NCBI GenBank assembly: GCA_964617995.1
Contig: CAZTXD010000040.1
Span: 1 to 25,833 of the forward strand
DNA from: CAZTXD01 sp964617995
Lineage (GTDB): Bacteria > Actinomycetota > Acidimicrobiia > Spongiisociales > ZC4RG35
Reading direction: 5' to 3'
DNA: 25,833 nucleotides
Under the pieces are notes generated by a model. The model was not told the DNA's origin and did not search any database. It saw only the letters and a program-made list of their open reading frames with translations. The position numbers and the translations under genes are program-made. Shown piece by piece: positions 1 to 7,592 of this stretch (position 1 is its first letter; each line of letters opens with the position of its first letter).

Positions 1-54
1 TAGAGCAAACGCCTCGTAAGCGTTAGGCCAGGGGTTCGAATCCCCTCTCCGGCT
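1..54 (+). tRNA. tRNA-Thr(CGT), 3' part only
   Basis: The window opens inside a tRNA. The end of the D arm (GAGC) is followed by an anticodon arm with stem AACGC/GCGTT around loop CTCGTAA, giving anticodon CGT (threonine, codon ACG). The T arm is AGGGG-TTCGAAT-CCCCT at 30-46. The acceptor 3' strand CTCCGGC lies at 47-53 with discriminator T at 54. CCA is not encoded, as is usual in Actinobacteria. The 5' acceptor strand lies outside the window. The next gene starts 2 nt after the discriminator. Confidence 0.93.
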
Positions 55-56
55 CG

Positions 57-635
57 GTGGCAGATCAGGCCAATTTCGAGCGCGACGCCATGCCCTTCGC
101 CGGTCAGCTCTATGCAGCCGCCATGCGCATGGCCCGCAACCCCGCCGACGCCGAGGACCTCGTCCAGGAGACGATGCTCAAGGCGTACCGCGCCTATGAC
201 ACGTTCACCGAGGGCACCAACCTCAAGGCGTGGCTCTACCGCATCCTCACCAACACCTACATCAACCGCTATCGCAAGGCCCAGCGCCGCCCCAACGAGA
301 CCGACCTGGGAGAGGTCGAGGACCTCTACCTGTATCGCAGGGTGGGCTCGGAGGAGTCGGCCGACATGTCCCGCTCCGCCGAGGATCTGCTGTTGGAGGG
401 CCTGGTCGAGTCGGACATCAAAGAGGCGGTGGAGGCGCTGCCGGAGCACTTCCGGCTGCCCGTCCTGCTCGCCGATCTGGAGGGATTCTCCTACAAGGAG
501 ATAGCCGAGATCCTCGAGATTCCCATCGGAACCGTGATGTCTCGCCTGCATCGAGGAAGAAAGCAGCTCCAGCGAGCGTTGTGGGAATTCGCCAACCAAA
601 GAGGACTCGTGCCAGACGGAGCCGAAAGACCATGA
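57..635 (+). CDS. sigR: ECF-type RNA polymerase sigma factor, SigR/SigH family
   Basis: A 192-aa group IV sigma factor. Region 2 spans about residues 8-80, with the DAEDLVQE helix and the core-binding and -10 recognition stretch around TNLKAWLYRILTN. Region 4 spans about 120-178, with a helix-turn-helix around YKEIAEILEIPIGTVMSRLHR. The layout matches Streptomyces SigR and mycobacterial SigH, which control thiol-oxidative and heat stress. The start is GTG 57. The frame has a stop at 24-26 and no other start codon before 57; ATG 90 would remove conserved N-terminal residues. There is no Shine-Dalgarno sequence because the tRNA ends at 54. The gene overlaps the anti-sigma gene by four bases (ATGA), so the pair is probably translationally coupled. 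The family call is firm; the symbol rests on similarity and the zinc anti-sigma partner. Confidence 0.88.
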   Translation: MADQANFERDAMPFAGQLYAAAMRMARNPADAEDLVQETMLKAYRAYDTFTEGTNLKAWLYRILTNTYINRYRKAQRRPNETDLGEVEDLYLYRRVGSEESADMSRSAEDLLLEGLVESDIKEAVEALPEHFRLPVLLADLEGFSYKEIAEILEIPIGTVMSRLHRGRKQLQRALWEFANQRGLVPDGAERP

Positions 636-868
636 GCGAATTCTGCGACCAGGCCCTCGCCGAGATCTACCTTTATCTCGACCGCGAGCTGACCTGGTGG
701 CGGAGACGCCGGATCAGACGCCATCTGGCAGAGTGTCCTCCCTGTATGAACGGGTACTCCTTCGAGCGGCGACTGAAGTTGGTCGTCCGCCAGCGCCTAG
801 CCGAGGAAGTGCCCCCGGAGTTCATCGCTCGACTCAACGCGGCGCTGCGCAACGAGCAGGTTCGCTGA
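632..868 (+). CDS. rsrA: Zinc-binding anti-sigma factor, RsrA-like
   Basis: A 78-aa protein with the ZAS signature HxxxCxxC (H31, C35, C38) and an extra N-terminal C5, matching the redox-active residues of RsrA, in which zinc release and disulfide formation free SigR. Known RsrA proteins are somewhat longer (about 100 aa), so this is a compact version without their C-terminal tail. It has no membrane segment, so it should act in the cytoplasm on the adjacent sigma factor. Its ATG overlaps the sigma stop codon. The expected role is to hold the sigma factor inactive under reducing conditions. The function is inferred from the motif and gene pairing. Confidence 0.87.
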   Translation: MSEFCDQALAEIYLYLDRELTWWRRRRIRRHLAECPPCMNGYSFERRLKLVVRQRLAEEVPPEFIARLNAALRNEQVR

Positions 869-908
869 CGTTCAGCGCGATCGGCGTCGTTGGTAGTGTT
901 CCCCGGAC

Positions 909-1229
909 ATGCGTGCCGCCAGACGTCTCACCATTGCTTCCCTCCTGAGCACTCTGCTGCTCACCATGGCCGCACCGGCGATCGCCACCGATGAGACGGA
1001 GCCGCCAACCACCGAGACCACGGTTGCGGCCGAGGACGAAGACACCACCCAGAACGTGGCACCACCGGCGGTGACGGTCCCGCCTCCTTCGCCCGATACC
1101 GGAACCGAGGACTGGACCTACCGCTACCTGATCCCCACCCTGCTGGCTCTGGCGGCCCTGGTGGTGGTCGTCACCACGGTCCAGTACTTCGTCCAGGTCG
1201 TGCGGAAGCGCTACAAAGTCGTCGAGTGA
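909..1229 (+). CDS. Small membrane-anchored protein of unknown function
   Basis: A 106-aa protein. Residues 1-27 form a signal peptide with a likely cut after AIA. Residues 28-68 are rich in Thr, Pro and acidic residues. A single hydrophobic segment at about 74-96 is followed by a short basic tail (RKRYKVVE). It is therefore probably anchored with the low-complexity part outside. I do not recognise a family. It starts 40 bp after the anti-sigma gene and its last codons overlap the next start by four bases (GTGA), so it is probably co-transcribed with the metalloprotease gene. Confidence 0.7.
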   Translation: MRAARRLTIASLLSTLLLTMAAPAIATDETEPPTTETTVAAEDEDTTQNVAPPAVTVPPPSPDTGTEDWTYRYLIPTLLALAALVVVVTTVQYFVQVVRKRYKVVE

Positions 1230-2269
1230 CGGCTTCGATGTCCCTCTCCGGCCGGATGGCGGCCCGGGTGGCAGGATCGCATCCTCTCGACGGCACCTAT
1301 GTGCTCGATCATCTCGTGACGGAGGTGGAGGCTGCCACGACCCGCGCCTCGGAGCTGGTGGCCGAATCGACCCGCTTGCCGGCACCGGCTGCCGCCCACG
1401 TCGAGGTGGTGGGCCGGGCCGAGTGGGTCGAGCGGAACCTGGCCTCGTTCGCTCACCTGCTGGAACCGGCCGAACGCCGCATCGCCGAACGTCTCGAATC
1501 GTCGGGACGGCTGGGAGCGGCCGCGGCGTCGGTGGCGCATCAGGTCGTATCGGCCGAGACCGGGTTGCTGCTGGGCTTTCTCTCCCGGCGGGTGCTGGGC
1601 CAGTACGAGCTGGTGCTTCCGACCGGTGACCGGGGCGACAGTGTCGCCTACGTGGGCGTCAACCTCCTCGACATGGAACGACGTCATCAGTTCCTGCCGA
1701 CGGAGTTCCGGCTGTGGGTGGCCCTCCACGAGATGACCCACCGTGCCCAGTTCGTGGGAGTGGGATGGATGGCCGACCATTTCCTGGGGCTGGTGGAACG
1801 GCTGGTCTCCCAGGCGGTCCCCGAACCCGGCCGCCTGTCGCGGATCCTCAAAACCGTCATGGACGCCCGAGCCGAGGACCGGCCGATAATCGACGAGAGC
1901 GGGCTGCTGGGCTTGCTCGCCTCACCGGAGCAGCGGGAGACCCTCGATGAGGTACAGGCCCTGATGAGCCTCCTCGAGGGCCACGGCCACGTGGTGATGG
2001 ACCGGATCGGCTCCCAGATCCTGCGTGGTCATGCCCGGATGTCGCGGGTGCTCAGGGCTCGGAGGTCGGATCCCAGGTACCAGCTCCTCTACCGCCTCAC
2101 CGGCCTGGAGATGAAGATGCGTCAATACGAGGTGGGTGAGGCCTTCATACTGGAGGTGGAGCGTCGCGCCGGCTGGGAGGCCCTGGATGCGGCATGGTCG
2201 TCGGCGGAGGCGCTGCCGACTCTGGGGGAGATCGAGGATCCGGGCCGATGGCTGAGCCGCGTCGGCTGA
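1226..2269 (+). CDS. Zinc-dependent metalloprotease-like protein (DUF2342, F420-associated family)
   Basis: A 347-aa protein of the actinobacterial zincin-like DUF2342 family, equivalent in position to mycobacterial Rv3626c, which also lies beside tilS. The zincin motif is HEMTH at residues 168-172, followed by a long helical C-terminal half. A second acidic/His stretch (EGHGHVVMD) about 80 residues later probably supplies further metal ligands. The family has been linked by co-occurrence to coenzyme F420; that link is annotation knowledge, and no F420 gene is visible here. No signal peptide is seen. The start GTG 1226 overlaps the previous stop codon. The substrate is unknown. Confidence 0.8.
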   Translation: MTASMSLSGRMAARVAGSHPLDGTYVLDHLVTEVEAATTRASELVAESTRLPAPAAAHVEVVGRAEWVERNLASFAHLLEPAERRIAERLESSGRLGAAAASVAHQVVSAETGLLLGFLSRRVLGQYELVLPTGDRGDSVAYVGVNLLDMERRHQFLPTEFRLWVALHEMTHRAQFVGVGWMADHFLGLVERLVSQAVPEPGRLSRILKTVMDARAEDRPIIDESGLLGLLASPEQRETLDEVQALMSLLEGHGHVVMDRIGSQILRGHARMSRVLRARRSDPRYQLLYRLTGLEMKMRQYEVGEAFILEVERRAGWEALDAAWSSAEALPTLGEIEDPGRWLSRVG

Positions 2270-3516
2270 CCGAGCTGGTCGCCGTCGTCGAAGAGGTGAC
2301 CGACCTTCCCGACGGCCCGCTGGTGGTGGCCCTATCGGGGGGCGCAGACTCGGCTGCCCTGCTCCACATGTGCTGCCGCCTGGAGAGGAAGGTGCGGGCC
2401 GTGCATGTCCATCACGGGTTCGGCACCTCCGACATGATGGCCGGGGCGGCTTCCGCGGTGGCGTCTCATCTGGGCGTGGACCTGCGGGTGGTCGAGGTCG
2501 ACGTCTGCGAAGGCGCCTCGCCTGAGGACCAGGCCCGCCGAGCGCGCTACGCGGCCCTGGAAGGGGACGTCGCCGGTGACGAGTGGGTCCTCACTGCCCA
2601 CACCTCCGACGATCAGGCGGAGACCGTCATCCACCACCTCCTGCGCGCCTCGGGTATCGACGGCCTCAAGGGGATCCCGTCTCGGCGACCCCCCTTCGCC
2701 CGGCCCTTCCTGGGTGTGACCCGCTCCCAAACGCGGGAGCTGGCCACCCTCGCCGGTCTGCGGTGGGTCGACGACCCGGCCAACGACACGCTCGACCCGC
2801 TCCGCAACCGGATTCGTCGTCAGCTGATCCCCACCCTGGAGGCCTCTTACAACCGCCGCCTCCGCCAGTCTCTGGCCACCACCGCCCTGCTCGTCGCCAC
2901 CGACATCGACCATCTGGAGGCCCAGCTTCGACCGGGCATCGTCCCCGGAGACGAGACCACCATCCCTGCCTCTGTGCTGGCCACCGCCTCCCCTTCCCCC
3001 GCCGCCCGGATGGCACGGCGGTTCCTGGCTGCCGCCGGGCTGGCCTCGGCGTCGCCGGGGGCCGTGGCCGGGGTTCTGGCAGTGGCGGAAGGAAGGATCG
3101 ACCGTCACCAGCCAGGAGCCGGCCTCGTCGTGCGCAGGAGAGGTGCGCTGGTGGTCGCCACCGGTGCGGAGCAGCCGACTCCACCGGCACTGGACCTCGT
3201 TCTGGCAGGAGAGACGCGCTACGGCGACTGGACGTTCGAGTCCTTCGTGATGGACCGTCCACCGGTGGTCATGCCGCTGGGTGCCGCCTGGATGGTCGCC
3301 GATGCCGACGCCGCGACACGCTGGCGCCTGGAGCCCGCCTCCGGCCATCCCGACGCTCTCGAGCACCTCGCCGCATCCAGCGTCCCCGCCGAGGACCGGA
3401 GCAGACACCCAGTGCTGGTGGCCGACGGTGAGGCCGTGTGGCTTCCGATGGTGCGCCGTTTGGCCTTCGGTTGGGCCGATGCAGATACCGAGCGCTACCT
3501 TGTCGTCCGCACCTGA
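2248..3516 (+). CDS. tilS: tRNA(Ile)-lysidine synthase
   Basis: A 422-aa ATP-dependent ligase that converts C34 of tRNA-Ile(CAU) to lysidine so that it reads AUA. The PP-loop is SGGADS at residues 30-35, followed by AVHVHHGF, the EDQARRARY helix and the TAHTSDDQAET motif, all characteristic of TilS. The region after about residue 210 is weakly conserved and longer than in mycobacterial TilS, possibly a degenerate C-terminal tRNA-binding domain. I chose ATG 2248 because translation then begins just before the core and overlaps the metalloprotease gene by only 22 bp. The upstream ATG at 2194 would add a Gly-rich tail unlike the family. hpt follows 11 bp after the stop, as in mycobacteria. Confidence 0.9.
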   Translation: MAEPRRLTELVAVVEEVTDLPDGPLVVALSGGADSAALLHMCCRLERKVRAVHVHHGFGTSDMMAGAASAVASHLGVDLRVVEVDVCEGASPEDQARRARYAALEGDVAGDEWVLTAHTSDDQAETVIHHLLRASGIDGLKGIPSRRPPFARPFLGVTRSQTRELATLAGLRWVDDPANDTLDPLRNRIRRQLIPTLEASYNRRLRQSLATTALLVATDIDHLEAQLRPGIVPGDETTIPASVLATASPSPAARMARRFLAAAGLASASPGAVAGVLAVAEGRIDRHQPGAGLVVRRRGALVVATGAEQPTPPALDLVLAGETRYGDWTFESFVMDRPPVVMPLGAAWMVADADAATRWRLEPASGHPDALEHLAASSVPAEDRSRHPVLVADGEAVWLPMVRRLAFGWADADTERYLVVRT

Positions 3517-3527
3517 CACGATCGGAC

Positions 3528-4055
3528 ATGTCAAAGATACGAACCCTGATATCGGCCGAGGACATCGAGGCCGCTCTCCAGCGGATGGGGTCCGAGATCA
3601 CCAACGACTACCGCGGCAAGCCGCTCCTCGTAGTGGGTGTGCTCAAGGGGGCGTTCATGGTGATGGCCGACCTGGCGCGCAAGATCGACCTCCCGGTGGA
3701 GTTCGACTTCATGGCGGTCTCGTCCTACGGGGCTTCCACCCAGACATCGGGAGTGGTGAGGATCCTCAAGGACCTCGATGAGGAGATCGCCGGTCGCCAC
3801 GTATTGATCGTCGAGGACATAATCGATTCCGGCCTCACTCTCAACTACCTGCTCAAGAGTCTGCGGGTGCGCAAGCCCGAATCGCTGGAGATCGCCGCCC
3901 TGCTGGTGAAAGAGGGGATACAGCGTGTCGAGATCGATGTCCGCTACACCGGATTCGAGATCGGCCCCGAGTTCGTGGTCGGCTACGGCCTCGACTACGC
4001 AGGCAGATATCGCAACCTCCCTTACGTAGGCGTCCTCGACGCCACTACGGTCTGA
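3528..4055 (+). CDS. hpt: Hypoxanthine phosphoribosyltransferase
   Basis: A 175-aa type I phosphoribosyltransferase that salvages hypoxanthine (and usually guanine) with PRPP to form IMP or GMP in the cytosol. The PRPP-binding loop VEDIIDSGLT is at residues 95-104. The flexible-loop region SSYGASTQTSG precedes it. The base-contacting motif FVVGYGLDYAGRYRNLPYVG is near the C terminus. Length and order match bacterial Hpt. The start at ATG 3528 matches the usual N terminus; an in-frame ATG at 3438 would lie deep inside tilS. The tilS-hpt-ftsH succession is a conserved actinobacterial arrangement. Confidence 0.94.
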   Translation: MSKIRTLISAEDIEAALQRMGSEITNDYRGKPLLVVGVLKGAFMVMADLARKIDLPVEFDFMAVSSYGASTQTSGVVRILKDLDEEIAGRHVLIVEDIIDSGLTLNYLLKSLRVRKPESLEIAALLVKEGIQRVEIDVRYTGFEIGPEFVVGYGLDYAGRYRNLPYVGVLDATTV

Positions 4056-4060
4056 GAGGA

Positions 4061-5278
4061 ATGCCAACTCGCAACCGGCTGGCGGCGCTGGGGGAGATCG
4101 TTCGGGCCCTCTCCCGCGGCTACGCGCCCGACGAGGTGGTGCGGGTGGCTCTCGAAGCCACCCGGGACGCCGCCCGAGCCGATGTCGTCTCGTTCGCTAT
4201 CACCGAGGGCTCGCGTTTGAAGTTCACGATCCTGGAAGGTGACACCCTCACCGTCACGTCCTTCCCTCAAAACTCGGGTGGTCTCACCGAACGGGTCCTG
4301 GCGGCGGAGGAGCCCCTCAACATCCCCGACCTGATCGAGTCGGGGATCCCGTTGCGAAGGCTGGTGGGGGAGGAGGCTCCTCACGCCCGTTCCTACCTCG
4401 GCGTTCCTGCCCGGAGCGGCAAGCGGGTCGTGGGTGTGCTCAGCGTCCAAGCCCACCGCCCGGGAGTCTTCGGATCCGACGACGTGGACCTCATCTCCGA
4501 CGTGGGACGCCAGATCGCCGACGCCATCGTCTCCAGCCGCCGGGTGGCGCGTATCCAGAGGCGTCTGAATCAACTCGACCGGGCCCAGCGGGAAAGGACC
4601 GACTTCCTGGTCGGTGTCGCCCACGACATGCGCTCCCCCCTATCGGGGATAGTCGGATTCGCCCGCATACTCGAAGAGATGGATCTGGTGGCTTCGGATC
4701 CGATGGCGATGGAGGCGGTGCAGTTCATCGCCGCCGAGTCCCAGCGACTCTCCGATCTCGTGGCCCAACTCGTCGATCTCGGCCGGGTAGATCTGGGTGA
4801 GGCCACTCTCGACGTGGAGTCGCTCGACGTCGCCAAGGTCGCCCATCAAGCGGTGGAGTCGGCCCGGATGCGTTTTCCTGCTCACAGTTTCGTGCTGCGC
4901 TCGGAGGCAGCTGTGATGGTGCAGGGTGACCTGCTACGGATCCACCGTGTGATCGTCAACCTCGTCGAGAACGCCGCCATCCACGGTCCCAGCGGCGGGC
5001 TCGTGACCGTGGAGGTACAAGAGGGGGCCGACCACGCCCTCATCGCCGTCTCCGATCGCGGTGGGGGTGTTCCCGACGCCGAGAGGGATCGGATCTTCGA
5101 CCGGTTCGTGCGCCTCGACGGATCCGGGGCAGGCACAGGCATCGGCCTCTACCTCGTGAAGGCTCTGGTCGATGCCCACGGCGGCGCCGTCGCCGTCACC
5201 GACGCGCCTGGGGGCGGCGCCCGGTTCGAGGTGCGCCTGCCCAAGGGTTCCCCTAGCGAGAGCCATCCCGTACCATGA
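4061..5278 (+). CDS. GAF-domain sensor histidine kinase (orphan)
   Basis: A 405-aa soluble kinase. A GAF domain (about residues 15-150) precedes a short coiled linker and a HisKA domain with H188 in VAHDMRSPLSG. The ATPase domain follows, with the N box NLVENAAIHG, the G1 box DRGGGVP, the F box FDRFVRL and the G2 box GAGTGIGLYLVK. No transmembrane segment is present, so it should sense an intracellular ligand, redox state or partner. No response regulator is adjacent. It sits between hpt and ftsH, beginning 5 bp after hpt with AGAGGA as a possible ribosome-binding site. The signal and the target are unknown. Confidence 0.9.
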   Translation: MPTRNRLAALGEIVRALSRGYAPDEVVRVALEATRDAARADVVSFAITEGSRLKFTILEGDTLTVTSFPQNSGGLTERVLAAEEPLNIPDLIESGIPLRRLVGEEAPHARSYLGVPARSGKRVVGVLSVQAHRPGVFGSDDVDLISDVGRQIADAIVSSRRVARIQRRLNQLDRAQRERTDFLVGVAHDMRSPLSGIVGFARILEEMDLVASDPMAMEAVQFIAAESQRLSDLVAQLVDLGRVDLGEATLDVESLDVAKVAHQAVESARMRFPAHSFVLRSEAAVMVQGDLLRIHRVIVNLVENAAIHGPSGGLVTVEVQEGADHALIAVSDRGGGVPDAERDRIFDRFVRLDGSGAGTGIGLYLVKALVDAHGGAVAVTDAPGGGARFEVRLPKGSPSESHPVP

Positions 5279-5318
5279 CGTCACCGTCCCAACGGGATCA
5301 TCTACCTACGAGGTCGCC

Positions 5319-7307
5319 GTGAACCGAACCGTGAGAACACTGCTCGTCTATGGGCTGGCGATCATCTTGCTCGCCGTCATGGCGCAGTGGTGGTTCGACC
5401 AGTTCACGGGTCCCGAGGAGGTCGGCCTCTCCGAGTTCATCACCCAGGTGGAGGAGGGCGATTTCGAGCGGGTAGAGATCCTTGCCCGCAGCAACCAGGT
5501 GAACGGACGGCTCGTGGGCTCCGACCTGCCCGAGGAGGCATACGAGATCACCGCCTCCTACCCGGACGGCTACGAAGGGGACCTGACATCCCTCCTCCAG
5601 GAGGCAGGGACGCCCTATTCCACGGACCCTCAGCCTCCCGGGCTGATGGAGATGTTCATCAGCTTCCTGCCGTGGCTGTTCCTGCTCGGGTTCATGATCT
5701 TCATCTTCATGCAGATGCAGGGAAGTGGCAACCGGGTCATGCAGTTCGGCAAGTCCAAGGCCAAGGTGGTTTCCAAGGACCAACCCCGGGTGACCTTCAA
5801 GGACGTGGCCGGGTTGGAGGAAGCCATCGAGGAGCTCCAGGAGATAAAGGATTTCCTCCAGAACCCCGACCGGTACCGCCAGATGGGAGCCAAGATCCCC
5901 AAGGGTGTCCTGCTCTTCGGGCCTCCCGGCACCGGTAAGACCCTGCTGGCGCGGGCGGTGGCCGGTGAGGCGGGAGCACCGTTCATGTCTATCTCCGGCT
6001 CCGACTTCGTCGAGATGTTCGTCGGGGTGGGGGCGAGCCGCGTCCGGGATCTCTTCGAACAGGCCAAGACGAGTGCTCCCGCCATCATCTTCATCGACGA
6101 GATCGACGCCGTGGGCCGCCACCGCGGGGCAGGACTGGGTGGTGGTCACGACGAACGGGAGCAGACCCTCAACCAGTTGCTGGTGGAGCTCGACGGGTTC
6201 GAGGGCAACACCGGCGTGATCGTGATGGCTGCCACCAACCGTCCCGACATCCTCGACCCGGCCCTCCTGCGTCCCGGCCGTTTCGACCGTCAGATCGTCG
6301 TCGATGCCCCCGACATCGAGGGCCGCAAGCAGATCCTGGAGGTCCATGCCAAGGGCAAGCCCCTCGCCGAGGAGCTCGATCTCGAAGTGCTCGCCCGCCG
6401 CACCCCTGGCTTCACGGGAGCAGACCTCGCCAACTTGATCAACGAGGCCGCTCTTCTCGCCACCCGGCGTCGCAAGGCCGAGGTGACGATGGATGAGCTG
6501 GAGGAGGCCATCGACCGGGTCATGGCCGGACCCGAGCGCAAGACCAAGGTGATGACCGACGACGAGAAGAAGCTCATCGCCTACCACGAGACCGGTCATG
6601 CTCTCGTCGGCTGGGCGTTGCCCAACGCCGACCCGGTTCACAAGGTCACCATCGTCGCCCGGGGCCGCTCGCTCGGCCATACTCTCGCTCTCCCCACCCA
6701 CGACAAGTATCTGGTCCGCCGGTCGGAGCTGGTCGATCAGCTCGCCATGCTGTTGGGCGGCCGTGTGGCAGAGGAGATCATCTACGCCGACCCCACCACC
6801 GGGGCAGCCAACGACATCGAGAAGGCCACCTCGCTCGCCCGCAAGATGGTGATGGAGTACGGCATGTCGGACGAGCTGGGGCCGATGCAGTACGGGCGCG
6901 CCCACGGCGAGGTGTTCCTGGGGCGTGATTACGGCCGTCAGCAGGACTACTCCGACGAGGTGGCGGCGTTCATCGACAACGAGGTGCGCAAGATGATCAC
7001 CGCCGCCCACGACGAGGCACAGGTGATCCTCACCCACCACCGGGACGCCCTCGAGCGTATGGTGGCCGAGCTCATGGACCATGAGACGGTGGGACCCGAC
7101 GAGGTGGCGAAGATCTTCGCCGACGTCCCCAAGTGGGAGCACTCCGAGGACGGGCTGCGCGTGCGTTTCCCCCTCCAACCCCAGCCTCATCCCGAGACAC
7201 GGGCGGCCGCTCAGGCGGTGGAGGACGAAGCCGGGACCACCACCGAGGTCACGGTGGAGTCGAAGACCCGGCGCGCCACCTCCCGTCCCGCCGACGCCGG
7301 TGCGTGA
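5319..7307 (+). CDS. ftsH: ATP-dependent zinc metalloprotease FtsH
   Basis: A 662-aa membrane AAA+ protease that extracts and degrades membrane and regulatory proteins. A first membrane helix lies at about residues 6-23, then a short extracytoplasmic domain and a second helix at about 110-130 (FISFLPWLFLLGFMIFIF). Walker A GPPGTGKT is at 201-208 and Walker B IIFIDEIDAVG follows. The zinc site HETGH is at 423-427, with the downstream Asp ligand in GAANDIEKAT. I chose GTG 5319, preceded by ACGAGG, because the first helix follows at once; the open frame extends back to 5172 but would add residues unlike the family. The usual next gene, folE, is displaced by about 7 kb here. Confidence 0.97.
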   Translation: MNRTVRTLLVYGLAIILLAVMAQWWFDQFTGPEEVGLSEFITQVEEGDFERVEILARSNQVNGRLVGSDLPEEAYEITASYPDGYEGDLTSLLQEAGTPYSTDPQPPGLMEMFISFLPWLFLLGFMIFIFMQMQGSGNRVMQFGKSKAKVVSKDQPRVTFKDVAGLEEAIEELQEIKDFLQNPDRYRQMGAKIPKGVLLFGPPGTGKTLLARAVAGEAGAPFMSISGSDFVEMFVGVGASRVRDLFEQAKTSAPAIIFIDEIDAVGRHRGAGLGGGHDEREQTLNQLLVELDGFEGNTGVIVMAATNRPDILDPALLRPGRFDRQIVVDAPDIEGRKQILEVHAKGKPLAEELDLEVLARRTPGFTGADLANLINEAALLATRRRKAEVTMDELEEAIDRVMAGPERKTKVMTDDEKKLIAYHETGHALVGWALPNADPVHKVTIVARGRSLGHTLALPTHDKYLVRRSELVDQLAMLLGGRVAEEIIYADPTTGAANDIEKATSLARKMVMEYGMSDELGPMQYGRAHGEVFLGRDYGRQQDYSDEVAAFIDNEVRKMITAAHDEAQVILTHHRDALERMVAELMDHETVGPDEVAKIFADVPKWEHSEDGLRVRFPLQPQPHPETRAAAQAVEDEAGTTTEVTVESKTRRATSRPADAGA

Positions 7308-7347
7308 AGTCGGAAGTCGGAAGTCCGGGGGCCGTTGTCGGTTGTCG
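7306..7347 (+). repeat. Heptameric tandem repeat block, copy 1
   Basis: Seven-base units in strict register begin inside the ftsH stop codon: GAAGTCG, GAAGTCG, GAAGTCC, a divergent unit, a second divergent unit at the register position before GTTGTCG, then GTTGTCG twice ending at 7347. The units share the pattern G(T/A)(T/A)NTC(G/A) with three other blocks in this window. Seen directly; the function is unknown. Confidence 0.7.
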
Positions 7348-7460
7348 GATGATGGCCGCGCGCGACCCATCACTGCGGATGGCCCTGACCATCCCGGGCC
7401 CAGCGACGAGCAGCCGTGGGGGGTGTGGGGGGGAGTACCTCCCACAGGTCAACTGAGTTG

Positions 7461-7508
7461 GAAGTCGGTTTTCGGTTACTGACAACTGAGGACTGAGAAC
7501 CGACTCTG
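7461..7508. repeat. Heptameric repeat block, copy 2, with an inverted second half
   Basis: Seven-base register: GAAGTCG, GTTTTCG, GTTACTG, then ACAACTG, AGGACTG, AGAACCG, which are the same family read on the other strand. The opposed polarity makes an inverted repeat: GTCGGTTTTC at 7464-7473 faces GAGAACCGAC at 7495-7504 with one mismatch (G-U in RNA). It lies between ftsH and the next gene, and the TTGAGG box begins one base after its end. Confidence 0.6.
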
Positions 7509-7519
7509 TTGAGGATTCC
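7509..7519 (+). promoter_or_regulatory. TTGAGG-type box upstream of the first paralogue
   Basis: TTGAGGATTCC here closely matches the tandem pair TTGAGGTCCCG and TTGAGGTTCCC found upstream of the paralogous gene at 10599. It directly precedes a candidate -35 (TTTACA, 7520-7525). Its role as a binding site for the response regulator encoded at 9602-10285 is inference. Confidence 0.4.
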
Positions 7520-7592
7520 TTTACAGGCCTCTGAGACGCGCGTAAGGGCGTTGGCTGGATGATCGGTGCACATCAACCACCAAGGAGGAACG

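Larger units (their letters stand above)
7348..7592. other. Remaining ftsH-7593 intergenic region
   Basis: This 245-bp stretch contains no convincing gene. It has a G-rich imperfect hairpin near 7426-7446 (GGGAG/CTCCC around TAC), the heptamer block at 7461-7508, the TTGAGGATTCC box at 7509-7519 and the ribosome-binding site AAGGAGG at 7582-7588 serving ATG 7593. A weak promoter candidate has -35 TTTACA at 7520-7525 and a poor -10 around 7542-7548. Confidence 0.5.

Noticed and set aside
2332..3534. A 400-codon minus-strand frame opposite tilS
   Set aside because: It has low-complexity Gly/Arg composition typical of antisense frames at high GC, and the plus strand encodes all TilS motifs.
5298..7445. 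A 715-codon open frame on the minus strand opposite ftsH
   Set aside because: It mirrors ftsH codon by codon in GC-rich DNA, has no recognisable domain, and the plus-strand product is an unmistakable FtsH.
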